A stretch of DNA of 64,000 nt from Gracilaria vermiculophylla (taxonomy: Eukaryota > Rhodophyta > Florideophyceae > Gracilariales > Gracilariaceae), in NCBI GenBank assembly GCA_019155205.2, contig JAHNZQ020003149.1, positions 651,900-715,899 on the forward strand, in the 5' to 3' direction. Positions within the stretch are counted from its first letter, which is position 1. The number at the start of each line of letters is the position of its first letter. Positions 52,810 to 64,000 of the stretch are shown here, piece by piece. The notes under the pieces are model-generated. The model searched no databases. It saw nothing but the letters and a program-made list of their open reading frames with translations, and was not told the origin of the DNA. The position numbers and the translations under genes are program-made.

Positions 52810-53733
52810 TTAAGAGCCAATGGTGGAGGCGTCTGCGACAAGACCAGTTCGGCTATTGTAAGACCGGTAGTTTGGTGTACTTGCGTACTGTACGCATATA
52901 TCACGGTTTCCTTGAAGAGACCCCACGAATGACATATGCGTACTGTACGCATATGTCACGGTTTCCTTGAAGAGACCCCACGAAGTAGGGTGATCCGCGC
53001 CATAGTTGCGCAGCGACACGAGTAATATGCGGTTGAACCGTTCAACCTGCCCGTCACTTTGCAGGTGATAGGTCGTGGTGAAGAGATTTATTACATCCAG
53101 TGTGCAGCCGAGCACTTAAAAGAATCGCGACGAAAATTGCTTGCTGTTGTTGGATATTAACTTGAAGGGCGGCCTTTAAACAAAAATGCAGGGCGTAGCA
53201 AACGCTTGTGCAACCGCAAAAGCAAAGATTGTTCGTAAGGGAAATGTCCGAAAAAACTTCGAGAAGCGGTCGGTGATTACGAAAAGGAAGCTGTTCTCTT
53301 TCTGTGTGTTCCATAGCGGGTTGAAAATCTCGATGGCGACAAACTCGAGAAGAGCCCTGGCACGGAAATGCTTCAACTCGTTGGAATGCTTCCGGAGTTT
53401 GACCCGGTTCTCTACACATTGTGTGCAGAACCGCACGGCGGCTTATCAATACACTGCCATATTGGGCCAATTAAAGTCACTGCAAAGGGTTAGATAATGT
53501 TTTACTCTACCCAGGTGTCCACTGAGCTTTGGATTATGTGACAGTTGAAGGACTCTGGGCCGGAGTGAGTTTGAAACCACAATCTGTTGGTGACGCTTTA
53601 CTTTAGCATCCAGGTAGCCCGTGTCGTTCAACTCAAAAGGTAGGTCTTCACCACCGTTCGGACCTCCACATAGTCCCGCGCAGAATGGCTTCCCCAACTG
53701 TTCTCGGACCACCCCCTCCGTATTGATTGGCAT
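52810..53733 (-). pseudogene. Element B integrase
   Basis: The zinc module at the start (SHNPKLSGHLGRVKHYL, CTQCVENRVKLRKH) is followed by the core LEFVAIEIFNPLWNTQKE, with E where the first catalytic D is expected. LFVITDRFSKFFRTFPLRT follows. At the second catalytic site SNNSKQFSSRFF replaces the usual SDNGKQF. TTYHLQSDGQVERFNRI keeps the glutamate. A 55-bp tandem duplication lies in its 3' part. Inactive. Confidence 0.8.
52882..52985. repeat. 55-bp tandem duplication containing a near-perfect palindrome
   Basis: The unit starting TGCGTACTGTACGCATAT at 52882 recurs 55 bases later at 52937 with one or two changes. At the junction GACATATGCGTAC-T-GTACGCATATGTC (52931-52957) forms 13-base arms around a single base. 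The duplication inserts extra codons into the integrase relic. Confidence 0.88.
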
Positions 53734-53826
53734 GAAGTTCCTCTACGGGGCGTGCTAGATGGCATCGGAGGCGATGAGCTCGTGTATGTCGCCGAAATGA
53801 ACCCCATCTAGGGCCCAGTTCAGAGC

Positions 53827-54439
53827 TCATGGGGCAATCCCTTCGGCAACGAAGCTGTAGATCTCGTCCTCTATGGTCTCACTGACGGCTTCCCCATTTG
53901 TGTGCAAACGCGATAGTACATCGGCTTGCATATTTCGAGCATTCCCCATGAAAACTACTTCGAACGTAAATTCTGCTACGTGGAGCCTCCGCCGCATTAA
54001 GTCCTCTAATGGATCCACGATGTTCATCAGCCACCTCAAAGAGAAATGATCCGTGAATACGGTAAATTGCACTCCAGTAAGAGAGAAACGGAGTGTTGAG
54101 AGCGCCCAAACCATGGCAAGCCACTCCCTCTCCGAGACGGAATAGTTCCCCTCGTCAACGTTGAGAGTCCAACACCAATATCCCCTTGGTTTGCGCTTCT
54201 CTTCAGGGCTTGTCTGAAACAGGGCTCAATCCACTTGGTGGTCGCTGGAATCCGTTTCAACGGAAGAGACGAGGCCCAACTTGGGAAGTGACAAGATTGG
54301 AGCTGTTGTCACTGCGCTGATCATGGACTTTAAAAGCAGCCAGCTGACCGGTTCTGAATGGCAAGAGCTTTGGCCGGTGCTTTTTCCGCATTAATGCGTT
54401 ACGCGCCGCGGTGTTATTCGAAAACGCAGTATAAACCAT
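53827..54439 (-). pseudogene. Element B RNase H
   Basis: LMRKKHRPKLLPFRTGQLAA opens the connection region. VQFTVFTDHFSLRWLMNIVD matches the gypsy RNase H block with the family's TDH-x-SL motif. AEFTFEVVFMGNARNMQADV and LSRL close it. Frame changes occur between these blocks. Confidence 0.75.
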
Positions 54440-54501
54440 CGATAGACGTTAACTAATCCAGAGAAGGATCTCAATTCCGTTTGTGTCCGGGGTTCTTCAG
54501 C

Positions 54502-55254
54502 CTAATTGACGGACTTGAATCCTCCAGTTTTGATCAAAAGTCGTCCGGGACGGATGATGTGACCCACAGACTTCATGGTGTCTGTCAAGAACTCACACTT
54601 CCTGAAAATCAGAGAGATACATGCGTCACGTAGTACCGTCATCACGTCCGGAACATGGGTGAAATAATAATCCAAATTACTGGAAAAGATGACTTTTTCG
54701 TCCAGCTGCACAAGACAAGTCCGCCATTTGCATCGGTTTAAGAGTGAGTAGATATCCCTTCAAAACGTTGCAGGAGCATTGGACAGAACAAAATGCATCC
54801 GCTTGAAGCAGCAAGACCCGGATTGGAACGAAAACGTAGTATTGTCACGGTTTTCTACACTGACCGGCACTTGCCAGTGATCCCAATTGCCGTCGACAGC
54901 CGTGAACACTGCGGCATCCCCGTGGAGTCTATGATCTCTTCCAATTCGAAAAATCGAGTAGGTATCCTGGACACTCGTGGCGTTGAGCCTGCGGTAATCT
55001 ACGCGAAACCTTCATGATACATTTGCTTGACGTACAAGGACAACGGGAGACATCCACGGAGATTGTGCTGTCTCAATGACTCCGGCGCGGGGAATTCTCC
55101 CTAATTGAAACTTTTCCTCTTCCTGAGCCTTCGTGCTAACCCTGTGTGGGAGTTGCACGATTGGCTGAGTGTTCGGTAACAAATCCATCCGGTGTTCGGT
55201 GCAGCTAGTATCGCTTAGCGGGCCAGTACACATAGGGGAAAAGTCCCAAGACAT
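54502..55254 (-). pseudogene. Element B reverse transcriptase, fragmented
   Basis: The N-terminal block at 55254-55012 has TEHRMDLLPNTQPIVQLPHR and GVIETAQSPWMSPVVLV. The C-terminal block at 54711-54502 has LDEKVIFSSNLDYYFTHVPD, where the catalytic YLDD reads QLDE, and FRKCEFLTDTMKSVGHIIRP. The fingers and palm between are broken by stops. Confidence 0.8.
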
Positions 55255-55266
55255 TGCGTGGAAAGG

Positions 55267-56230
55267 CTACCAATGCGAGGCGGGCACATGGGGCAGGTTC
55301 AGTTCCTCGAGAGCTCTCAAGGGGCCAATCCGATCATAGCTCGTCGGACGTGGGGCCGGCGAGGCCGGATTATCATAGAGGTCAGTTATTCCCGTTTCCG
55401 TGGTTCTCTCAGGTAGATCGGTGATTCCGCTGAAGGCGGAGTTCACTTCCACGTCGGGCGCGTTCCCATCTTCTGCAGGTACGAGCCCAAGTACCTTGGC
55501 GGCTGTCACCCTTGTGGGGATTAACGCCAACAGATATGGCGTTACGGAAACCACCACTTGGATTTTAGCAAGATAATAGGGTGTAGGGCCCATATTTGCA
55601 ACAAAGATCCCAAAATTGGCAGTTCAGCACGACGTGCACGATTCCGTTTGAGACGCCGAGGCAACTTCGTTCTTACAACGAGGCTGGTTGCTGAACAACT
55701 ATACTATCAAGCAGTGTGGACGGGAGATGACCTGAACGAAGACCTGCATGGCGGGGGGTATCATCACTGGTGCTGCATTGCGGAGCTTTGTCGCCTCCCG
55801 GGTTCCCGGCGGCGATTCTTGCGCGGCAGGCAGAAGCACCTAGTTTTTCGCGTCCCGCCGAAGTTTTTGCCGAACGATAAGAATTGACGACCCATCTTCT
55901 AACTCCACATGTTTTAGGCGGTGGTTGATAGTCTCTGCGGCCCTGTCGCAGTAGTCGCATCCGAGGATGATTGGCGCTGCTAGAGCACGGCAAATAATGA
56001 AAGTGAGCTTGACCACCTATCTTCCCAATTGGACAACTAGATTAATGGTACCCGTTGTTTGTAACGGATTGTTGTTCGAGTCCGAGACGTCGGGTATCGC
56101 TTCTACGCGAATGGCAGACCACAAAAGCGGAGGTAGTAACGAATCGACAGCAGACTTCGGCCACGATCCAGTGTTGAGGTCCGTGAGAAATCACATCATA
56201 TACTGCTTGTGCAGTCAACGATCAGCGTAA
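55267..56230 (-). pseudogene. Element B protease and inter-domain linker
   Basis: AVDSLLPPLLWSAIRVEAIP leads into TIN-x-VVQLGR and LTFIICRALAAPIILGCDYC, the conserved retropepsin C-terminal half (LGCDY). A long domain to the RT follows, including AKIQVVVSVTPYLLALIPT. This extended protease-RT linker is typical of the clade to which elements A and B belong. Several stops. Confidence 0.6.
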
Positions 56231-57500
56231 ATCTTCGAAATTCACTTCGCTATCACTAATAATCGATCCGAGATCCGGCTTTTCTTTATCAGCGGTCGAG
56301 ACAGAACACCTAAGTACTCAGGGACCGCGTCTGCGCTGTCTCTCCTCGAGAAGATACTACCCCGGGATCGACACGGCGGCGCCTTGGGCGACGTCTGCCT
56401 TATCTCCGAGGATGCCTCCCTCTCTAGAAATACTTTCTCAGATAGTTTCCCTAAGCGGGCTTCACTTCGGGCTCTCGCCTTGTTTTCTCCACCACAAGTG
56501 CTTCATCTCATCGGGGGTGATTGACCACGCGAACGGCGTAAGAAGAAAGTTCATGGCGGCCATTCAATGATCTTGTCGCCCTGGCAGTAGCCGTAGACGC
56601 GAGAGTGGGGTGTGAGCCATTGCTTTGAAGAACTTCGTTTTTGAAAGGAGATACAACGTCATCTGCACTACTGCCTTCTCTTCCGGAGACAGGGCTTCGC
56701 AAGTGGCCACCACCAGCGCCATGTCCTTGAACTAAATAAGGTACTGCGGGGGGTTTTGTCCCCGAGTGTAGCACAAGTGGTAGACAATTCCGGACGGATG
56801 AAGTCGAGGAGCGGCGTTGCGGTATTTCGGCTGACGTACCGGGATTCCGGTTATCGACCCAGTCAGGGCGCTGAACCCACATCATTTCAGTAACTTCAAG
56901 AGTCCTAGCGGCTGGGGCTCTGTTACTACCCATTTAGAGGAACTGTGACCCCTGTTGAGCTCCCGTTGCTGTACCATACGAGTCTCTCGTCGTCGAAGGT
57001 AGTTTCGATGTCGTTACTGACCAACCATCATCGTGGGGAGAGTGCACGCCGTCATTACTCGGTTCGGGAGTATCGATGGCGCCTAGTGAGAGGAAGGAGG
57101 TATCGGAACCAAACATCAGTGACTTTGCCCCTTCCGCACGGTAACCGGAGATTCTCGCACGGATTGCGTCTGCTTCTGCACGAGCAAATTGGACCAGCTT
57201 CAGTTATCTCATTTTAAGATGATGTTCATGGTGATGGGCAAAGATCCTCATAATCGCCGAATCGAACCCATCAATAAATATCGTGCACCGTTCCTCCGCG
57301 AGATAAACATTTCTACAGTGGTGGAAAGCCTTATTCAGGCCTACCGAGTAGTCGGTCTCCGGCTCTCAAGCGCGCTGGCGAGTATCGCGCAGTGCGAGGA
57401 TAGCAGACTGAATGGTGGCGGTAGTAATGTAAGAATGCAAGAGGTACTGCATGGCCTCGGGCCAGCAGGTCACTCCTCCCTCGGACGCCGGAGGTGAATT

Positions 57501-58586
57501 TCAAAAAGAGGGGAATTGGTCTTTAGCTACCTCCCATAGTAAGTACAGTAGGGCCAGAAATGCCTGGGCCTCACTCATATTGAGGATATCGGCTTCCGTG
57601 ACAAAGAGGACGAGAAAGTCCAGTACCAAAATTGGATCATCTCCAGTAATATTCTGGCTTCTCATCGAGAGCTGTATTCTTTTGATGCTGTCCTTCACCT
57701 TACCCGTGTCACAGGGTGTCCCACCTAAAGAGGAATCTTCTAACCTATAATATACGTTCGAAACAAACTCCTCGCACAATTCATTAGTGATCTTCAGCGC
57801 ACGAAACCCGGGGTGGTCCCTACCCTTTGAATGGGATGTGATGGTCCCATAGGTGGTCAATGAACGTTTCCAACGGGAACACCGCTGTGGACCGTCATTG
57901 TCAGAGTCAGTTTGTGAGGGCTCAGAATCCTGAGAAGTCTATTCCGCGTCCAACAACGAGTTCCGGTGCTGATCGCGGTTCTTTCGCGTGTTCCGCATTT
58001 TGCGTCCAATACGAGCCTCCCGACGTTCCTAACACTAAGAGCCAGCAGTTTGCACCGAGGGTGCAGAAGCATGCACAGCTTTCTCGAACCACTCCATCCG
58101 GACTCTTATTCCATTAAGTCGATCATTTACGCCCTAGACATCGTAAACTGATGGCCAGCAACCTTCGAGGATCGTATTGACGTTAGACCGCTGCTAACGG
58201 AGCTCCTTGGCAGCATTCGTCGAGAGATTCTCCGAGTGTCTTCGACATGACTCCAGTTCTTCAGCCAGAGCTGCCTGGGTTAGCCGCAGGCTGCTAATCT
58301 GATCTTAGAAATGAACCACTTAAGCGTTTTCCAACAACAGCCGTGGTGGTGTTATCATCTCATTTGCTGTTGATGGCCCGGCTCTGGGTGAAAAGGTATG
58401 CGGCTCAGCCGTAAGCATTTCACGGTCCTTCTGGTCTGCATTAGTTGTCTCAAGAGCCGCAACGTGGCCCTTCTCATTCCCTTCGTGGGACCGGTTCCGG
58501 TTCATTACCGGCTTGGCTTTGCGGATTTGCGGCCCATTCGAGGTATTCGTCACCATAGTGAAAGCCCCTTTCGAGTGAGTTTCCAA
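57501..58586 (-). pseudogene. Element B gag
   Basis: N-terminal polar part at 58586-58320. The capsid at 57860-57501 has FRALKITNELCEEFVSNVYY and NITGDDPILVLDFLVLF, comparable to the NGSDPIDIIDYLRKF block of the plus-strand relic at 36.9 kb. The acidic TDSDNDGP stretch just before it also has a counterpart there. Confidence 0.65.
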
Positions 58587-59276
58587 GTGGGCAAGAACTG
58601 AAAAGGAGAATAGACCTCAAAGAAGATCTGCCACTAGATCTCCGTTTCATAGTTGAGAGACCACGTTGTATTGCAATACCAAAAAAGGGGAAACTACCAC
58701 GAAGGATGTTTCAAACTCCCTCTTACGTTATTGTTCAGTGGTAGAGCCTTCCTCATGCGAGGCATACGAGCTGGGTCTTCCTCTGGGGCCATGCCGTCGC
58801 AAAGGGTGCAGGAGGAACACAAATGGAGAAACCAGGGATTCGGCCAGTCCTGTGGCTTTGGCAATTTCCGTAATAATTGATGAGCACTTCGTGTAATATA
58901 TCGGGATATCTCGGTGCGGCTGGGTAGTGTAATGGGCCGCGCGGGTTCCGAGCAAGCCGCGTTGAGCGAGTGACGGACGTAGTATAAGAGGTTTAGACCG
59001 GAGGTCTGGTGGGGATAAACTCGTACGAGAGCAAACCTAAAAGAAGAGAAGAATAGTCCAGACAATGGATCTTGGCGTCACGGACGATTGACTTCCGTGG
59101 TCTACGGCGTACTTCTCCAAGGTGGAGAGGGTTCTCGGCGTGGGTGGCAAGTTCAGACCAAAGATCCCGCTTGCTCCGGTTTACTGGACGCAACGGCCGA
59201 AGTGCCGTCGCACTAAATACTGAAGCTTTAGGGCCAAAAACTCCGAAGTAGCAAAATAAGAAAAATCGCGAAAAAA

Positions 59277-60290
59277 CTAAATTAACTGTGCAAGGAAGAT
59301 GCCAGCTGGCAACCCTACTGTAGCAATCGGGCTGCACGCGGCTACCCCGCGCATGACACGTCGATTGATAGGAAAGGGCCAATTACGAATGATATCAACC
59401 TTTTGCTGGCTGGGCCGTGAGCTCCTCATGCCCGACCTCCAAGCAAAGAAATTACGTCTTGGCCCCCATGAAGGAACAATTCTTTGGCGAAAAATATAAC
59501 GTATGTTGTCGCATTCGTTATAAGACAGACCGAATGTGATCCAAGTGCTCTCCATGCGTGTTGATATAAATACGAATGTCGTCGATATACAGAACCAGGA
59601 AGAGCTCAATGTATTCATGAGTACCGCGGTTCATAAGAGACCGAAACGAAGCAAGCGCATTGCAGAGACCTATGGGCATGACCATATACTCTAACTGACC
59701 GTATTTGCCATTAAATGCCGTCTCCTCTATATCAGAGGGATGAAATCGGATCTGATGAAAAACTGTATTAAGTTCCAACGTGGAATAGTAACGGGATTGA
59801 CCCACACGGGCGAATGTTTTATCACAGCGAGGCAGCGGAGCGTTGTTGCGCTTTGCAATACGATTTACGATTCTGTAGTCCTCACCACCACGTCAATCGG
59901 GACTTAGCTCTTTCAAAAAGAAAAGCGGAGCCCCATAGAGAGAGCGGCTGGGCCGAATCCTACCTGACTGATGTAGCTGATCGACATGTTCTCGACCGGC
60001 CAGTATCCAAGCAGGAGAAGGCTAATAAGGGACACGATGAGGGGGCGTAGCACAAGGCAATCTTTCGATGACGTGATCGATTTTGCGAGAAGAAGGAAGG
60101 CCAGGGGATAGCTCGACCTGAAAAACATCCTTATATTCACAAAGTATGGCACGTAGTTTGGCATCATCTTTGACCAAAGATTCCGATATCGGATCCATTT
60201 GGGCCTGTACCACGTTCTGAAGTTCTGAGCTGCTTCATTGAGCCACCCAAAAGAATTGGGTGCCCGACCTTTAAGAACGAAGAACTCCAC
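59277..60290 (-). pseudogene. Element C reverse transcriptase
   Basis: LCEYKDVFQVELSPGLPSSR and ATPPHRVPY near 60100 are the Ty3-type N-terminal RT signature. YYSTLELNTVFHQIRFHPSD and LEYMVMPIGLCNALASFRSL follow. The catalytic LVLYIDDIRIYINTHGEHL near 59560 keeps both aspartates. KKVDIIRNWPFPINRR-like sequence continues in a shifted frame. Stops and shifts separate the blocks. Confidence 0.85.
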
Positions 60291-60393
60291 GAAACTGCTT
60301 CACACCCATGGACCGGACGTGGTAAGTATCCCAACGAGTCACAGGTTGTGCTGATAGCTCAAGCCCATGCACAATGACTGTACGCGTCTGATA

Positions 60394-60699
60394 CTATGCA
60401 CTTGGGTTACGGTTTACTTGCCATGGTATACCCAAGAGGACATCGTAACGGGCATCAGTCACAATCCAATCAGCGGTATATGATTGATTTCCGATGCAAA
60501 GAGTTCCATTAGCAACCATTTGGGTAGCAATCTTACGGGAGCCATGTTTGGAGTGGCACACATCCATTGGAATTGGACAGAGTGCAAATTCATCTCTATG
60601 CGCTTCAGTAAAAGCTCTTGAAATCACATTAAAGTTAAGTCCATCATCTTTAAGTATACGTGTAGGTTTATTATAAAATGTCCCTAGCAATACCATCAA
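60394..60699 (-). pseudogene. Element C protease fragment
   Basis: LKDDGLNFNVISRAFTEAHR aligns with the retropepsin active-site region, where the expected D-S/T-G reads DDG. The flap and C-terminal half follow as NGTLCIGNQSYTADWIVTDA and RYDVLLGIPWQV. The frame is intact over about 100 codons, but the protein is only part of a polyprotein. Confidence 0.7.
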
Positions 60700-60905
60700 A
60701 GGGAGAAAAAGAACACTCCGCGAACTCTGCTGCTTATGGTTGGGCGTCGCATTTTGACAAAGGTGTCCTTTCGACGTGCATTTATTATTTTCGAAAGAAC
60801 GCTTTAGTTTTCGGAGCTATCAGAACTATCATCGTCATCTGCTGCATCTAGAGCAGTTTTAACATTCGATACGGTCGCATAGTGACGTGTTTCTTTACGA
60901 TGCTT

Positions 60906-61433
60906 TCACGGACGGCAGCCTATTTTATGGCACTTGGAACATGCGTTATTGCGAATGTTGTACAAGCGCTGCTTCGAAAGTTTCGTGCGCCGTACTTCCG
61001 TGTTTTCAATTTCCATAGGATTTGATGAACCGTGTGGTACGGAAACAGAAGCTGACCCAGAAGATTGGTGCTCAACGGAAACACCAGCAGCCGCAGCTTT
61101 CACTTACATTGCAATTTAGGTTGCTTCTTCAAGTTCAACACAGCTAGCCTTACGAATTTCGAACTTTATCTTAGATGTGAGAACATTGACAAATTTAACC
61201 TACTCATCACTTGCGCTCATGTCTGGAATAGTGAGTAAAATATGGCGGAGGTCCGGCAGATAGCTGGAAACAGAGCCATTTTGCTTGCAAGCCCTGAGAG
61301 AATCTCGTGCTCGGCGTTCATGATCTTGTGGCACAAATTCACGTCGAATAGTTGCAACAAATCTGTTTCATGCCTGTGGGACTTCATTACCCTTCAAAAC
61401 GGTATACCACCAAGTTTCTGCTGTACCCATTAG
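60906..61433 (-). pseudogene. Element C gag
   Basis: ETWWYTVLKGNEVPQA, RREFVPQDHERRARDSLRAC and VSSYLPDLRHILLTIPDMSA form a clear Retrotrans_gag domain. FVNVLTSKIKFEIRKASC follows. Three in-frame stops interrupt it. A zinc-knuckle remnant CSKCHKIGC ends the gag near 60906. Confidence 0.8.
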
Positions 61434-61559
61434 AAGTGTGGTAGCAAAAGATATACAATTAGCATCAGAAAGCACAATTTTTTCACTTGCGACTTGAATG
61501 AGAACAAAGTATTGTTTTACCTTTTAAAGGCATGTATACATAACGAAAACATTGCACTT

Positions 61560-63492
61560 TCTATCTAAACATCCGGGTTCATTCGCCTTAAGATTTATCG
61601 AGACAGAGGGTTCTGAGCTTTGATTGCAGCGATGCTTCTATTCCAACAAGAGCAGTAAAACAAGGAATTGAGATATGAAGGCTTTATTTTCTGAGTGGTC
61701 GATTGTGTTTCCGCTCTGTATATCTCTTTTCTCCGGGCTTTTATCCCGCTCATTGTGGGCACACTGTCTCCAAGTTAACGCCAATGACAACTATCAAAAT
61801 CGAAATTTACTAGAATAGCAAGTACTGCGTCTTCCGATTTCAACCCCAATACAACTGCCAACATCCTAATGTGCCCGATTCCAATGTTCCGATTTCAACC
61901 TTCTTTTTCATTACTGTTGCACTATGGAAACGTATGAGCTTTTGAAACTGTAACTTCTAGAGCTATAACCAGGTCTTGCGCTGCTGTGTAACGGGATGTC
62001 TTTGGGGGGGTGAGGGTTACTGCTTTGACCTCGGATACTTCTGCCATAGTGAGTACGCCGCAGTTGCTGGGCTGCATGCTGCTCGCATTAGTGCAGGTTT
62101 GATCAGATCTTTACCGCAAAATTGTTGAATTTTATTACACTTGTTAATTCTATCTTTTCCACACGACTTCCGAAACGATGCAATATTCAGTATTATTCCT
62201 GAAATTTTCGGTAGAGAATTCTGCAAGCTAAATTTCAGTATATCAAATTTGGTAGAGTTTTGTTTCATACTCTGCAGAGATCTCGGCGAGTATGCGCACT
62301 TATGAAGCAATGAATATGATTGCTCTACAAAATGAAACTACTTGGAATACCTGACCAATGTTTAAAACAGAATTGGATTATGATCATTGACTTTCTCTGG
62401 GAGTTTTTGAAGCAGACGTACGCAACACTAGGTATAAAAATATCTAGTGTGAAGTCGAAGTCGTATAAAACACAACTTATTGGACAGCAACATAAATGAA
62501 TGTGAAATATTTCTATGAATAGTATAGAAAACCTCATTATATTCTCTCACAACCTGATCGGATCCATTACGAACCTAATGCTCGATCCCAGAAAACAAAT
62601 TTCATTTTTGCTGTTGAGGTTAAAGACATTTCTTAGATAATAGTTCAGTCATTCCTTTGAAATCATAAATGGTGACGAACTAAATTTATTTTGAGTACAC
62701 ACAGAGCCTCAAGATAAGGCAGTACAGAAAACAAAAAATAAATTTATGCTCTTGAATCGTTATCAGGATAGTTTTTGTTGTCACGGAATATTTGAAAACA
62801 AAGATATATGTCTTTGTCGGTGACGCAGGCAGAATAAAGAATAGTAAATGAGACTCTCAAAAAACGGAGAATGGCTGTGAAACGCAGTGGTAAGTACAGC
62901 ACGGTTATCTTCATATGAGGTCCGTCGGTCTCATATGCGGCCAAAAATAAGTACCTAGTAAAACAAAAAACTAATGATACGCATAGTATGTCAAATATTT
63001 CTTAGAACTGCATGTTGCAATGAGAGGCTTGGCATCAAAGCGAAAGTATTAATTTGCTTAAGGTTCTTAAGCTATTTGAATAACAGAAATGGATTGAAGC
63101 CTCAAATCGAATCTTTATTTTTACCTCTAGGTTAATTCTAGAGCAAATGATGTTAAAGTTTGGAACTAATTGTGCTGTATTGAAACTGCAATGACACGTA
63201 GGCATTGTCATAATTTCTCAGTTTCAGCATCAATCATTTTTATTTAGAATTTAGGTATTTCCATATGCCTTGCCTAGCGTGTATTCCTACTGATGATTTT
63301 ACTACTACTACTGGCTACGCGTAAGAGATCCTTATAAACCAAGTTGGCATAGAATTTTCTGATCAGCCGCGCCACACACACTCCTACATCTGCGCCTTAT
63401 TGTTAGACCGATTGTTTGGACCAACGGCCGTCATGAATCAACACGCAACAGTTTAAACTGACAAGCTGCGCGCAGTCAGTTGTTTGGTCAAC
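61560..63492. other. AT-rich region without a gene
   Basis: No convincing coding frame or repeat. Near 62910-62940 two CATATGAGGTC-like motifs resemble the subterminal motif of the piggyBac-type element, but no inverted repeat partner is seen. Confidence 0.4.
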
Positions 63493-64000
63493 ATGGTCAA
63501 CGATAATGAAAAAGGCAATGGTACGGCTCATCTCTTTGCTCCGATTCAAGCTCCGAGAATCACCTCTATTTCTCGAAATGCTGTTCAAGACCTTTTATCT
63601 GCAAGAGAAGCGTACGTAGAATCTGTGAGTGCTCAACCTGGACTGGTCGCTGTTTAATATCGATCATGCTTTGCATCAACGTTTCTGAAATCATTGGTCA
63701 TGGCTCGTTTTCTTTGTACTGAAATACTTCTGGTGGCACAGTGCATGGACGAAATCCTTAAGAAAAAACTGGAAGAGATTTCTTGTCGTATCAAGTCTGT
63801 CTCTGTTAAAGCTGCACTTTCTGATGTAAAGCGCGATGCAAAATTTGATGCAAATGAACTAGATGCTAGACTTCGAATCATTATGTTGTCGGCATCTTAC
63901 CTTGAGCTTTGTGAAAAGAGAGGTTGAACATTTGTTGAAAATGCTCCGAAAGCTGCTGTCAAACACATAATTTCTGTTTTGCAACCATTTTGGTTGAAGA
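63493..64000 (+). pseudogene. Retrotransposon gag fragment running off the window
   Basis: A single frame from the ATG at 63493 reads APIQAPRITSISRNAVQDLL, then SAREAYVESVSAQPG. After a TAA (63655-63657) it continues CFASTFLKSL, EISCRIKSVSVKAALSDVKR and LDARLRIIMLSASYLELCEK, up to a TGA at 63925, and then on to the window edge. The pattern fits a retroelement gag N-terminus of the kind with an SxxAxxxFLxxRExYE-like start. Assignment to a superfamily needs sequence beyond 64000. Confidence 0.55.

Larger units (their letters stand above)
52140..58586 (-). mobile_element. Minus-strand Ty3/gypsy relic (element B)
   Basis: From right to left: gag (58586-57501 in pieces), protease with a long linker (56230-55267), reverse transcriptase (55254-54502), RNase H (about 54439-53827) and integrase (53733-52810). 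The same protein style as element A (gag capsid pattern, large domain between protease and RT) suggests one clade. No LTR pair of its own was found; limits are approximate. All parts carry stops, frameshifts and catalytic losses. Confidence 0.75.
59277..61559 (-). mobile_element. Minus-strand Ty3/gypsy relic of a different clade (element C)
   Basis: Right to left: gag with a Retrotrans_gag pattern (61433-60906), protease (60699-60394) and reverse transcriptase (about 60290-59277). Its RT and gag differ from elements A and B and look chromovirus-like. No LTRs found; the left end near 59.0-59.3 kb is ragged. Confidence 0.75.

Noticed and set aside
62905..62945. CATATGAGGTC-like motifs resembling the piggyBac-type subterminal repeats
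   Set aside because: No terminal inverted repeat or transposase sequence nearby; a short motif match alone is not evidence of an element.

Overview
This is nuclear DNA from a eukaryote, with no sign of bacterial organisation. The left ~28.5 kb holds spaced, mostly intronless protein genes. Several have a TATA-like box 70-130 bases before the start codon. The right ~35 kb is a graveyard of LTR retrotransposons plus one piggyBac-type DNA transposon. Compact intronless genes, many short orphan secreted or membrane proteins and retroelement-packed gaps fit a florideophyte red alga such as Chondrus. That placement is an inference from layout and style; no database search was possible.

Layout, 0-28.5 kb: a perfect 21-bp hairpin (627-675); a phytanoyl-CoA dioxygenase-like gene with a problematic 5' end (902-1789); a convergent tandem CCCH zinc-finger gene (1854-2408); an FAD polyamine/monoamine-oxidase family gene (3917-5377); an arginine-tailed orphan (6889-7425); a 9-bp minisatellite (about 8.6-8.86 kb); an orphan secreted protein (9118-9849); a GH5-like secreted protein that seems to lack its nucleophile (10691-11740); two members of an unrecognised secreted eight-cysteine family (13353-14018 and 24600-25235); three small basic membrane-protein candidates (15.2-17.1 kb); a STAR/KH RNA-binding protein (20719-22026); a possibly broken secreted gene (22858-23136); a glyoxalase/VOC protein (26056-26460); and a CK1-like kinase (27662-28525). 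These genes do not form an operon or an evident pathway. Two are RNA-binding regulators (CCCH and STAR) and at least five encode proteins with a predicted signal peptide.

Layout, 29.7-64 kb: an almost complete Ty1/copia element (29719-34299) with 315-bp LTRs and a GTTTC target duplication, containing two in-frame stops and a 100-N assembly gap flanked by a duplicated 118-bp segment. Next is a plus-strand Ty3/gypsy relic (gag and protease, 35.9-38.5 kb) cut short by an LTR. A large minus-strand gypsy relic (38539-51901) follows, bounded by ~488-bp LTR-like direct repeats. It carries antisense-strand coding relics downstream of its integrase, and these are split by a ~2.9-kb piggyBac-type element (41118-43993). 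Two further minus-strand gypsy relics follow (about 52.1-58.6 kb and 59.3-61.6 kb), and a last gag fragment starts at 63493. All retroelement genes seen are broken by stops, frameshifts or catalytic substitutions.

The best candidate for something undescribed is the secreted eight-cysteine, tryptophan-rich, strongly basic protein family. Its two copies in this window keep almost identical cysteine spacing. Next come the decayed antisense ORFs in the large gypsy element and the GH5 pseudoenzyme.
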